DNA of 32,973 nucleotides from CAZEWZ01 sp964516765 (GTDB taxonomy: Bacteria > Bacteroidota > Bacteroidia > Flavobacteriales > UBA7430). The stretch spans positions 1-32,973 of the forward strand of contig CAZEWZ010000021.1 in assembly GCA_964516765.1 (NCBI GenBank). Reading direction: 5' to 3'. Shown here piece after piece: positions 24,701 to 31,702 of this stretch (positions are counted from its first letter, which is position 1; each line of letters opens with the position of its first letter). The notes under the pieces were generated by a model. It did no database searches and was not told the DNA's origin. It was given only the letters and a program-made list of their open reading frames with translations. Both the position numbers and the translations under genes were made by a program.

Positions 24701-25795
24701 TTAAGTACAGTTGTAAATTATAAATTTTTTATTTTGATCCACTACATTCACCTTGTGAAAGAAATCATGAAGCTGTGTTTTTAAATTCAGGTGATTGCTA
24801 GTCACCAATTGAAAAGAGCCCCCTTTTTTTAGACATCTTTTCACTTCCTTAAATAAGCTTATTGAAACATCAATATTGATTTCATGTTCAAAGTGAAATG
24901 GAGGATTGGAAAGAACCATGTCAAAGCTGTTGTCCTCAAAATGTGCTAAGTCGTCCTGATAATAGAAAAAAGATCTTTTTGGATCTACATTTATTTTTGA
25001 GGATTCGATAGCCAGAAAAGAGTCGTCTACCAGATGAACTTCAGCATCTGGTTTTTGGCGTTGCGCTTCATACGCCAAAACTCCATTTCCAGAGCCTAGA
25101 TCTAAGATTTTATTGTCTGAAAGAGTGATTACCATGTTTTCTATGAAAAATTGTGTGGCATAATCAATCTTTTTGGCAGAAAAAACCCCAAAGTATTGAA
25201 CGATTTTTTTCGAATTAGAGAAATTAATTTCATTTTTAATCTCTGATTCCTTTCGCTTCTTTTTATTCTTTAGGACAATCAATCTCGATTTTTTCCATGC
25301 TTTAGACTGATCGCATAGCTCATAATATTCACTGCAAATATCAAGCATTTGTTGGCTAAAGTATTTGGTCATGAAAGCACAGATTATTATAGTCTCTTTT
25401 TTTGAGGCGCGATAAAGCTGCTCCATTTGTAGACGAAAAAGATCCAATGATTTCGGTATTTTGATTAATACCAGATTACAGCATGGTTTTATTTTATCTA
25501 AAGGTCCAGTTTTGATTATACTTTCTAATTCTAGGTCATTTGACTGGAGATTGATTTCTACCGATTTTTCCTGGCTTTTAAAGTTTAAAATAGTCCTAGG
25601 TTTATGCTCTGCGAGCAGAGTGCTCAAAAATCCAAACCGATCATTGTATAAAACGATATTTTTTAACTTTATTTTTTCTTCTTCTAGGTATTTTAAAATA
25701 TGTTCATCAGCTGCATTCCAAGCCCTTAGAGAACTTTGATTTGTTTTGGGATATCGCTTAATTGTGTAGGACCTATCTTTAAAGATATATTTCAT
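24701..25795 (-). CDS. rlmG: RlmG-like 23S rRNA guanine-N2 methyltransferase
   Basis: The 364-residue protein resembles E. coli RlmG, which makes m2G1835 in 23S rRNA. Shared segments include RYPKTN..SLRAWNAADEHIL (14-34), LYNDRFGFLSTLLAEHKP (49-66), VLIKIPKSLDLF (109-120), AWKKSRLI (166-173) and GVFSAKKIDYATQFF (203-217). The SAM site LDLGSGNGVLAY is at 231-242 and the catalytic NPPF at 297-300. The N-terminal half is the degenerate methyltransferase-like domain typical of RlmG/RsmC. RsmC (16S) is the alternative, but the AWNAADE and AEHKP segments favour RlmG. It begins 3 bases after the metK stop, so SAM maker and SAM user share a transcript. Confidence 0.82.
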   Translation of the reverse strand: MKYIFKDRSYTIKRYPKTNQSSLRAWNAADEHILKYLEEEKIKLKNIVLYNDRFGFLSTLLAEHKPRTILNFKSQEKSVEINLQSNDLELESIIKTGPLDKIKPCCNLVLIKIPKSLDLFRLQMEQLYRASKKETIIICAFMTKYFSQQMLDICSEYYELCDQSKAWKKSRLIVLKNKKKRKESEIKNEINFSNSKKIVQYFGVFSAKKIDYATQFFIENMVITLSDNKILDLGSGNGVLAYEAQRQKPDAEVHLVDDSFLAIESSKINVDPKRSFFYYQDDLAHFEDNSFDMVLSNPPFHFEHEINIDVSISLFKEVKRCLKKGGSFQLVTSNHLNLKTQLHDFFHKVNVVDQNKKFIIYNCT

Positions 25796-25798
25796 GAA

Positions 25799-27067
25799 CT
25801 AGAGGTTAAATGCTTTTTTTACTTGTTGAATATAATCAAGTTTTTCCCAAGGAAAAGTTTCAATTTCTTTTGTTATTTTTTTCCCATCAGCCATTTCAAA
25901 GACCACTGTTTTTTGTTCTGATTTTCGTCCCATATGTCCATATGCTGCAGTTTCACTGTAAATAGGGCTTTTTAGATTGAATCTTTTTATTATACCGGCT
26001 GGCCTCATGTCGAAGATAGTTTCTACTTTTTTTGCAATTTCACTGTCACTTAATCCGATCTTCTTTGTTCCATAAGTATCCACAAAAATATTCATTGGTT
26101 TAGCAACACCAATAGCGTATGAAACTTGAATTAGAATTTGGTCTGAGACTCCACTTGCGACCATATTTTTTGCAATATGCCTAGTTGCATAAGCTGCAGA
26201 ACGGTCTACTTTTGAGGGGTCTTTTCCAGAGAATGCTCCTCCGCCATGAGCGCCTTTACCCCCATAGGTATCTACGATAATTTTTCTTCCTGTCAATCCG
26301 GTATCTCCATGGGGCCCTCCAATAACAAATTTCCCTGTCGGATTTACATGATATTTAACTGCTTCATTCTTGTCAAATAAATTTTTTATTGACAACGGAA
26401 GTTTTTTCTTGATGCGTTCAATGAGAATTTTTTGCACATCGATATTAATTTTATCTAGCATTTTTTTCTCCTCATCAAATTCATCATGTTGAGTGGAGAT
26501 AACGATTGTATCTATTCGTTCTGGTATGTGATGGTCAGAGTATTGAATCGTTACCTGTGATTTCGCATCTGGCCTGAGGTAATGCATAATTGGATGATTT
26601 TCTCGTCTTATTAGAGCTAGTTCTTCAAGAAGAAGATGTGACAAGCTTAGAGCTAGAGGCATATAATTTTCTGTTTCATTTGTGGCATAACCAAACATCA
26701 TTCCTTGGTCACCGGCTCCTTGTTCAGAATACAAACCTTTACCTTCAACGACTCCCTGATTGATGTCATCAGATTGCTCGTGAACGGTGGATATTATCCC
26801 ACATGATTCAGCGTCAAATTTATATTCAGATTTTGTGTATCCAATTCTACGAATGACATTTCTTGCTTGTTTTTGAATGTCTACCCATGCAGTAGATTTA
26901 ACTTCGCCACTCACAACAGTGAGTCCAGTAGTAACAAGTGTTTCACACGCAACTTTTGATTCTGGATCTTTAGCCAGAAAAGCATCTAGAATTGCATCAG
27001 AAATTTGGTCAGCTACTTTATCTGGATGGCCTTCAGAAACAGATTCCGAGGTAAAAAAATAAGACAT
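25799..27067 (-). CDS. metK: S-adenosylmethionine synthetase
   Basis: MetK makes SAM from methionine and ATP. The 422-residue protein starts MSYFFTSESVSEGHPDKVAD (GHPDK 13-17). It contains EQGAGDQGMMFGYA, NPTGKFVIGGPHGDTGLTGRK, DTYGGKGAHGGGAFSGKDPSKVDRSAAY and AYGHMGR. The length is somewhat above the E. coli enzyme, as is usual in Bacteroidota. A leader of about 115 bases with a promoter box and a predicted stem-loop precedes it, suggesting feedback control by SAM. rlmG follows after 3 bases. Confidence 0.97.
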   Translation of the reverse strand: MSYFFTSESVSEGHPDKVADQISDAILDAFLAKDPESKVACETLVTTGLTVVSGEVKSTAWVDIQKQARNVIRRIGYTKSEYKFDAESCGIISTVHEQSDDINQGVVEGKGLYSEQGAGDQGMMFGYATNETENYMPLALSLSHLLLEELALIRRENHPIMHYLRPDAKSQVTIQYSDHHIPERIDTIVISTQHDEFDEEKKMLDKINIDVQKILIERIKKKLPLSIKNLFDKNEAVKYHVNPTGKFVIGGPHGDTGLTGRKIIVDTYGGKGAHGGGAFSGKDPSKVDRSAAYATRHIAKNMVASGVSDQILIQVSYAIGVAKPMNIFVDTYGTKKIGLSDSEIAKKVETIFDMRPAGIIKRFNLKSPIYSETAAYGHMGRKSEQKTVVFEMADGKKITKEIETFPWEKLDYIQQVKKAFNL

Positions 27068-27120
27068 ATATAAATTTTATTTTTTTTAAAAAATTTGTAA
27101 ATCTGATTTTGGCTTTAGCT

Positions 27121-27180
27121 GGGAATACTGCATTAGCCTTTTTTAAAGTGGTAGCAATCAGTCAAAATAATCCACTTGAT
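27121..27180 (-). ncRNA. Candidate SAM-II-like riboswitch in the metK leader
   Basis: On the minus strand, AAGTGG (27172-27177) pairs with CCACTT (27146-27151) around a 20-base loop. The loop contains GATT and ATTGC (27154-27158). After an A-rich linker comes GGCTAATGCAG (27128-27138). ATTGC can pair with GCAGT (27127-27131), forming an H-type pseudoknot. Order, GATT/ATTGC loop bases, A-rich linker and GCTAA recall the SAM-II aptamer. The wider spacing would fit the long-loop variant known from Bacteroidota. The assignment rests on eye comparison only. A -7 box (27186-27193) places the transcript start right before the stem. Confidence 0.5.
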
Positions 27181-27185
27181 AAATT

Positions 27186-27193
27186 CAAATGTA
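27186..27193 (-). promoter_or_regulatory. -7 box of metK
   Basis: TACATTTG exactly fits TAnnTTTG. Transcription would start about 5-8 bases further, at the base of the candidate riboswitch stem. No TTG is seen at the expected upstream distance. Confidence 0.45.
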
Positions 27194-27202
27194 ATAATTA
27201 AT

Positions 27203-27895
27203 TTAATTTGTTAGTCTTCTAAAAACATCTTCTAGTTTTTCTTCTTTAACAATTTCTTTAATGAAATTATTGGCAACAATTTCACCGTTATTTAGAATAA
27301 TCACTCTATCACAAATTGCCTCAACCTCTTGCATTATATGAGTAGAAATAAGAACTGTTTTTTCTTCGCCCATTTTTTTAATTAAAGCTCGAATTTCTAC
27401 AAGTTGGTTTGGATCTAATCCGGTTGTTGGCTCATCTAAAATAAGTACCTCTGGATTGTGGATGAGTGCTTGAGCCAAACCCACTCTTTGTTGATATCCT
27501 TTAGAAAGTGATTTAATTTTTTTCTTTTTTTCTTTTGATAAACCGATAGTGGAAATCATTGAATCCACGAGGCTGATTTCTACCTTATATATTTGGGCAA
27601 CAAATTCCAAATATTCCGTCACATACATGTCCTGGTATAGGGGGTTGTGCTCTGGTAAATATCCGATTTTACTTTTGGATTGTAAACTGTGTTCTTGGAT
27701 ATCAATATTGCAAATAGTCGCTTCCCCTCCTGAAACTGAAATATATCCACTGAGGATTTTCATGAGAGTTGATTTACCAGCTCCATTGGGTCCTAGTAAA
27801 CCTACAATCTCGCCTTTTTTTATCTCAAAAGAAATGCTATTTAGCGCCTTCTGATTTCCATATAACTTAGTAATATTCTTTGCGCTAATTGACAT
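27203..27895 (-). CDS. gldA: GldA-like ABC transporter ATP-binding protein, short form
   Basis: The 230-residue ATPase shows Walker A GPNGAGKST (35-43), Q-loop region YLPEHNPLYQDMYVTEYL (79-96), signature LSKGYQQR (130-137), Walker B VLILDEPTTGLD (150-161) and H-loop H186 in ISTHIMQE. KIGYLPEHNPLY and LDPNQLVEIR closely resemble GldA, the gliding/ABC-2-type subunit of Flavobacteria. GldA is usually near 300 residues; here the C-terminal region after the nucleotide-binding domain is cut down to LEDVFRRLTN. No permease gene (gldF or gldG) is in the window, so its partner is elsewhere. The label as true gliding GldA is uncertain. Confidence 0.8.
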   Translation of the reverse strand: MSISAKNITKLYGNQKALNSISFEIKKGEIVGLLGPNGAGKSTLMKILSGYISVSGGEATICNIDIQEHSLQSKSKIGYLPEHNPLYQDMYVTEYLEFVAQIYKVEISLVDSMISTIGLSKEKKKKIKSLSKGYQQRVGLAQALIHNPEVLILDEPTTGLDPNQLVEIRALIKKMGEEKTVLISTHIMQEVEAICDRVIILNNGEIVANNFIKEIVKEEKLEDVFRRLTN

Positions 27896-27900
27896 AATTA

Positions 27901-27908
27901 CGAAGGTA
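27901..27908 (-). promoter_or_regulatory. -7 box abutting the gldA start
   Basis: TACCTTCG on the minus strand, one mismatch from TAnnTTTG, 5 bases before the ATG at 27895. It predicts a leaderless transcript. An exact TTG is absent at the -33 position. Confidence 0.35.
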
Positions 27909-28048
27909 GGTTATTTTTTTTTTCTTAAATGATTATTTATTGTTAAAGAAATGACCAAAACATTAATAGTAGAAGTATCCTTTCTATGTCCAATCAATTG
28001 TTTTTTTGACATTAATGATAATTTGGTATTCTACACTAATTTTAATTA

Positions 28049-28074
28049 TGCATTATTTATTGCTCTCTAATGCA
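28049..28074. repeat. Inverted repeat in the gldA-rsgA divergent region
   Basis: TGCATTA (28049-28055) and TAATGCA (28068-28074) form a perfect 7-bp inverted repeat separated by 12 bases. It lies in the 265-base region between divergent gldA and rsgA, which holds no gene. It could be an operator or chance in AT-rich DNA. Confidence 0.3.
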
Positions 28075-28147
28075 ATCGGATAAGCAAATAGATTCTCCTT
28101 TTTTTTATCTAATTTTCCTAAAATTATTTATTGTTCCTACCAAATCA

Positions 28148-28155
28148 TATCTTTG
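28148..28155 (+). promoter_or_regulatory. -7 box abutting the rsgA start
   Basis: TATCTTTG exactly fits TAnnTTTG and ends 5 bases before ATG 28161. It implies a leaderless mRNA and excludes a start further upstream. The nearest TTG (28131-28133) is only 14 bases away, shorter than consensus. Confidence 0.5.
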
Positions 28156-28160
28156 TTTTT

Positions 28161-29093
28161 ATGCAAGGAATGGTAGTTAAGTCAACAGGGAGTTGGTACA
28201 GTGTATTAAGTCAAGACGGAACCTATTGTCAGTGTCGTCTGAAGGGGAAGTTTAGAATGAAGGGGATTAAAAGTACTAATCCTGTTTCTGTGGGTGATCA
28301 AGTTTTGTTATCTAGGCAGGGTGAAGACTTTTTGATTTATGAAATATTGGACAGAAAGAATTATATCGTCAGAAAATCTGTAAATCTCTCCAAACAAGTG
28401 CATATTATAGCCTCAAATATTGACCAAGCCTTTTTAGTAGTCACACTGGCCTCTCCAAAAACTTCTGTAGGTTTTATTGATCGTTTTTTAGTGACTGCAG
28501 AGGCATACCAAATTCCAACTGTACTGGTTTTTAATAAAATCGATGTATACGATGAATATGATTTAGAATATCATCAACAGATGATTTCTTTATATCGAGG
28601 ATGTGGATATGAGTGTATTGAAATCTCGGCAATAAAGAAGGAAAATATTGACGAACTAACGTCCAAAATGAAAGATAAGGTCACCCTACTTTCTGGGCAC
28701 TCAGGCGTGGGTAAGTCAACTCTTGTTAATGCAATTGATCCTAATTTAGATTTACTGACTCAGAAAGTATCTCTTGCGCACAAAAAAGGAATGCATACTA
28801 CTACATTTGCCGAAATGTTTGCGCTGGATTTTGGAGGGTTTATAATAGATACTCCCGGCATTAAAGGTCTGGGTCTAGTGGCTATTAATCCACAAGAATT
28901 AGCTAATTATTTTCCTGAGATGCTCCAATTAAAAAGTCAATGCAGATTTCATAATTGCCAACATATAAATGAGCCAAAATGTGCAGTGAAAGAAGCTCTA
29001 AATTCCGGAGAGATTAACCCTATTCGATATGATAGTTATTTGTCTATTTTAGGAGACGATAACAATCCTTTCAGAGAAGCTAAATATCATTGA
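28161..29093 (+). CDS. rsgA: Ribosome small-subunit-dependent GTPase A
   Basis: RsgA is a circularly permuted GTPase that helps mature the 30S subunit. The 310-residue protein has an N-terminal OB fold (about 1-68, MQGMVVKSTGSWYSV). The permuted order of G motifs is NKID (125-128, G4), SAIKKENI (G5), GHSGVGKST (179-187, G1) and DTPGIKGLGL (230-239, G3). The C-terminal zinc site is C261, C266, H268, C274. The frame is open upstream to a TTG at 28131, but a -7 box lies in that stretch, so ATG 28161 is the likely start; ATG 28170 is a second choice. The stop overlaps the dtd start (TGATG). Confidence 0.94.
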   Translation: MQGMVVKSTGSWYSVLSQDGTYCQCRLKGKFRMKGIKSTNPVSVGDQVLLSRQGEDFLIYEILDRKNYIVRKSVNLSKQVHIIASNIDQAFLVVTLASPKTSVGFIDRFLVTAEAYQIPTVLVFNKIDVYDEYDLEYHQQMISLYRGCGYECIEISAIKKENIDELTSKMKDKVTLLSGHSGVGKSTLVNAIDPNLDLLTQKVSLAHKKGMHTTTFAEMFALDFGGFIIDTPGIKGLGLVAINPQELANYFPEMLQLKSQCRFHNCQHINEPKCAVKEALNSGEINPIRYDSYLSILGDDNNPFREAKYH

Positions 29094-29545
29094 TGAGAGC
29101 GAATATTCAAAGAGTAAAACAAGCTTCTGTTTATATTAGGGAGAAAGAGATATCTAAAATAAATCAAGGGTTATTGGTATTTATAGGTGTCTGTAGCCAA
29201 GACATCCAAGAGGATGTCCTTTGGTTGTCTAACAAAATCTGTTCAATGCGTATATTTTCTGATACGCAGGGCAAAATGAATCGTTCCTTAGTTGAAGCGA
29301 GTGGGGATATTCTTTTAATTAGTCAGTTTACACTTTATGCAAAGACTAAAAAAGGAAATCGACCTTCTTATCTAAATTCTGCCCCCCCAGAGTTTGCTGA
29401 GCCAATGTATGAAGCATTTAAATTGGCTCTTCAACAGATTTTATGCAAAGAAGTTTTTACTGGTGCATTTGGTCAAGATATGCAGGTTTTTTTGTGTAAT
29501 GACGGGCCTGTTACAATAAATATTGATTCTAAAATAAGAGATTAA
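29093..29545 (+). CDS. dtd: D-aminoacyl-tRNA deacylase
   Basis: DTD hydrolyses D-amino acids, and glycine mischarged on tRNA-Ala, from tRNA. The 150-residue protein begins MRANIQRVKQASVYI at an ATG that overlaps the rsgA stop by one base. Its two active-site signatures are ISQFTLYAKTKKGNRPSY (SQFTL, about 78-82) and the C-terminal NDGPVTINIDS (GPVT, the Gly-cisPro region). The length is standard. Its stop overlaps the next ATG by one base (TAATG), so rsgA, dtd and the MazG-like gene form a tightly coupled operon. Confidence 0.94.
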   Translation: MRANIQRVKQASVYIREKEISKINQGLLVFIGVCSQDIQEDVLWLSNKICSMRIFSDTQGKMNRSLVEASGDILLISQFTLYAKTKKGNRPSYLNSAPPEFAEPMYEAFKLALQQILCKEVFTGAFGQDMQVFLCNDGPVTINIDSKIRD

Positions 29546-29871
29546 TGGAACTTAATGATTTACAAAATAATGTTGATGTATGGATTAAGGAATATGGTGT
29601 TAAGTATTTCAGTGAATTGACCAATATGGCGATACTGACCGAAGAGGTTGGGGAAGTTGCTCGAATTATGTCAAGACGATATGGCGAGCAGTCCGAAAAA
29701 GCATCTGATAAGGGCAAAGATTTAGCTGATGAGTTGGCTGATGTACTCTTTGTACTGATATGTATTGCCAATCAAACTGATATTGACTTAGAAGATGCAA
29801 TGAAAGCTAATTTTAAAAAAAAATCTCTGCGCGACAGAAGTCGACACATAGATAATCCCAAATTAAAGTAA
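29545..29871 (+). CDS. MazG-like nucleotide pyrophosphohydrolase
   Basis: The 108-residue all-alpha NTP pyrophosphohydrolase carries the metal-binding EEVGEVAR motif (33-40, E33, E34, E37) and the second pair E63 and D66 in DLADELADVLF. Single-domain MazG relatives hydrolyse (d)NTPs to monophosphates, often as house-cleaning enzymes; the substrate here is not defined. It belongs to the group commonly found next to dtd in Bacteroidota. It starts by TAATG overlap with dtd and ends 9 bases from the convergent membrane-protein gene. Confidence 0.9.
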   Translation: MELNDLQNNVDVWIKEYGVKYFSELTNMAILTEEVGEVARIMSRRYGEQSEKASDKGKDLADELADVLFVLICIANQTDIDLEDAMKANFKKKSLRDRSRHIDNPKLK

Positions 29872-29880
29872 TGTTACAGA

Positions 29881-30531
29881 TTAAAATTTCATCCCTAAAG
29901 ACAGCAAGATTTGGTTTAATCTTTGGTCTGCAACAAATTGAGTATCTCCAATAGCTAGTCCATCAGAAATATTTTGAAGGGCTATTTCATATCTTAAGTC
30001 AATTGTTACCAGCGCTAAATCTAGTCCAATTCCTAACTGTGCCCCTACGGTTGAATCTTTGTAATTGGTTTCAATTTCTTTTGCTGTATTTGAGCCTTGT
30101 TCGATATTTTGGCTCAGCAATAGAGTGAAAACAGGACCTGCATTCACTCGTAAGATTTTGAAAAAGCGTTTTCCAAATAGTACGGGAACATCTAATTTGT
30201 TTAATTTCACATCTCCCACTAGGTCCAAGGGATTATCGAGGTCTGTGAGATCAGTATAATTTATTTCTGATCTTGAGTTACTCAACAGTATTTCAGGTTG
30301 AATATAAAACCCTAGAAAGGAAGCTCTTGAATAAATACCAAGCTGAAACCCTATAGATGGATTAGATTGCTCAAGTAGACTTACTGCCTGATCTTGGGTT
30401 GCATTTAGTGCGAGATCACTAAGTTTTAACGTAGGAGAAGAAATACTAATTTTTGGTCCCCAAGAAAATTTCTGTGCGTTGGCTGAAAATGACAGCAAAA
30501 GAATATACAGAAGTAGAATTATTTTTTTCAT
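29881..30531 (-). CDS. Outer-membrane beta-barrel protein (porin family, PF13568-like)
   Basis: The 216-residue protein has a signal peptide (MKKIILLLYILLLSFSANAQ). The mature part begins KFSWGPKISISSP and consists of alternating strands, with LGFYIQPEILLSN, KLDVPVLFGKRF, VNAGPVFTLLL and VGAQLGIGLDLALVTIDLRYE. This is the pattern of small outer-membrane barrels related to OMP_b-brl_2 and PorT. PorT of the T9SS is similar in design, but I cannot assign it. The C-terminus LGMKF is aromatic, a BAM signal. It begins one base after the bioB stop, so the two are probably cotranscribed. Confidence 0.83.
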   Translation of the reverse strand: MKKIILLLYILLLSFSANAQKFSWGPKISISSPTLKLSDLALNATQDQAVSLLEQSNPSIGFQLGIYSRASFLGFYIQPEILLSNSRSEINYTDLTDLDNPLDLVGDVKLNKLDVPVLFGKRFFKILRVNAGPVFTLLLSQNIEQGSNTAKEIETNYKDSTVGAQLGIGLDLALVTIDLRYEIALQNISDGLAIGDTQFVADQRLNQILLSLGMKF

Positions 30532-30532
30532 A

Positions 30533-31651
30533 TTAAGGTTTTAAAGTACTTGATGTTTTACGTTTTATCTCTATTGCATTTTTAGTGGCAGTAATATTGG
30601 CATTTATTTTGTGGTTAGGCCGAGACCAAATTGGTTTTTCTTTCTTTTCGCCACTATTTTTATAATTTTCATTGACTTCGGGTTTGTCTCCTTTCTTGTA
30701 AGGCTTTTGAGCAGACAAACCCAATATTCCGAACAATTTCATATCCTTGTTGATGTCTGGGTTAGGAGTTGTAAGAAGTTTGTCTCCTGCAAATATAGAT
30801 CCTGCTCCAGCCATAAAACAGAGGGCTTGGCCTTCGTCCGTCATTTGTGTTCTTCCTGCAGAAAGTCGAACGGTTGTCTTTGGAAGAACAATTCTAGTAG
30901 TTGCGACCATTCTAATCATGTCCCAGATTGGTATTTGTTCTTGTTCTTCCATAGGGGTACCCTCTACGGCGACGAGTGCATTAATAGGCACTGACTCAGG
31001 GTATGGATTTAATGTAGATAAAGTGACCAACATGGCGGATCTATCCATAGCAGATTCTCCCATACCTATAATACCTCCAGAACACACGGTAAGTCCAGCT
31101 TTTCTGACATTACCTATGGTTTCAATTCGGTCCTCATATCCGCGAGTAGAAATTACTTTTTTATAATGTTCTTCGGAAGTATCAATATTGTGATTGTACG
31201 CATAGAGTCCAGCTTCAGAAAGTCTTTTTGCCTGGTTTTCGCTCAGCATTCCTAATGTACAGCAAACCTCCATGTCTAAGTCTCGAACAGTCCGAACCAT
31301 CTCTAATACCTGGTCAAAGTCTTCGCCCTCTCTTACATTTCTCCAAGCTGCACCCATACACACTCTAGAAGACCCAAAACTTCGAGCTCTTAAGGCTTGT
31401 GCCTTCACTGTCTGAACAGACATGAGATCATTCTTTTCAATATCAGTGTGGTATCTTGATGCTTGTGGACAATAACCACAGTCCTCGGGGCAACCGCCTG
31501 TTTTAATTGACAAAAGGGTGCTTACCTGGACTTCTTTAGGGTCGTGGTAGATTCGGTGAGTTTGTGCTGCCTCAAATACCAATTCCAGAAGAGGTTTATT
31601 GTAGAGTTCAAAAACTTCTTCCTTGGTCCATTTTTTTTTGTTTTCTGTCAT
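30533..31651 (-). CDS. bioB: Biotin synthase
   Basis: BioB is a radical SAM enzyme that inserts sulfur into dethiobiotin. The 372-residue protein has the cluster motif CPEDCGYCPQ with C54, C58 and C61. Further segments are GAAWRNVREGEDF, TLGMLSENQAKRL, YNHNIDTSEE, CSGGIIGMGES and RLSAGR (the Arg that ligates the [2Fe-2S] cluster). The C-terminal tail (from about 320) is lysine-rich and longer than in E. coli; KPIWSRPNHKI resembles a tail seen in other Bacteroidota BioB. It lies 51 bases after the ketosynthase gene. Confidence 0.96.
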   Translation of the reverse strand: MTENKKKWTKEEVFELYNKPLLELVFEAAQTHRIYHDPKEVQVSTLLSIKTGGCPEDCGYCPQASRYHTDIEKNDLMSVQTVKAQALRARSFGSSRVCMGAAWRNVREGEDFDQVLEMVRTVRDLDMEVCCTLGMLSENQAKRLSEAGLYAYNHNIDTSEEHYKKVISTRGYEDRIETIGNVRKAGLTVCSGGIIGMGESAMDRSAMLVTLSTLNPYPESVPINALVAVEGTPMEEQEQIPIWDMIRMVATTRIVLPKTTVRLSAGRTQMTDEGQALCFMAGAGSIFAGDKLLTTPNPDINKDMKLFGILGLSAQKPYKKGDKPEVNENYKNSGEKKEKPIWSRPNHKINANITATKNAIEIKRKTSSTLKP

Positions 31652-31670
31652 TTTTAATATTATTGCTTTT

Positions 31671-31678
31671 CAAATATA
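31671..31678 (-). promoter_or_regulatory. Possible -7 box of bioB
   Basis: TATATTTG exactly fits TAnnTTTG on the minus strand, 19 bases before the bioB ATG. No TTG at the right upstream distance. No BirA-like operator was recognised. Confidence 0.35.
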
Positions 31679-31702
31679 ATGCTTCTTTTGAGCTATTTGA
31701 TT

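Noticed and set aside
27068..27200. A SAM-I (S-box) riboswitch before metK
   Set aside because: The leader is too short and lacks the S-box four-way junction sequences; the SAM-II-like pseudoknot fits better.
30611..31166. Two long plus-strand open frames (127 and 139 codons) opposite bioB
   Set aside because: They are shadows of the highly conserved bioB frame, and neither shows a family motif.
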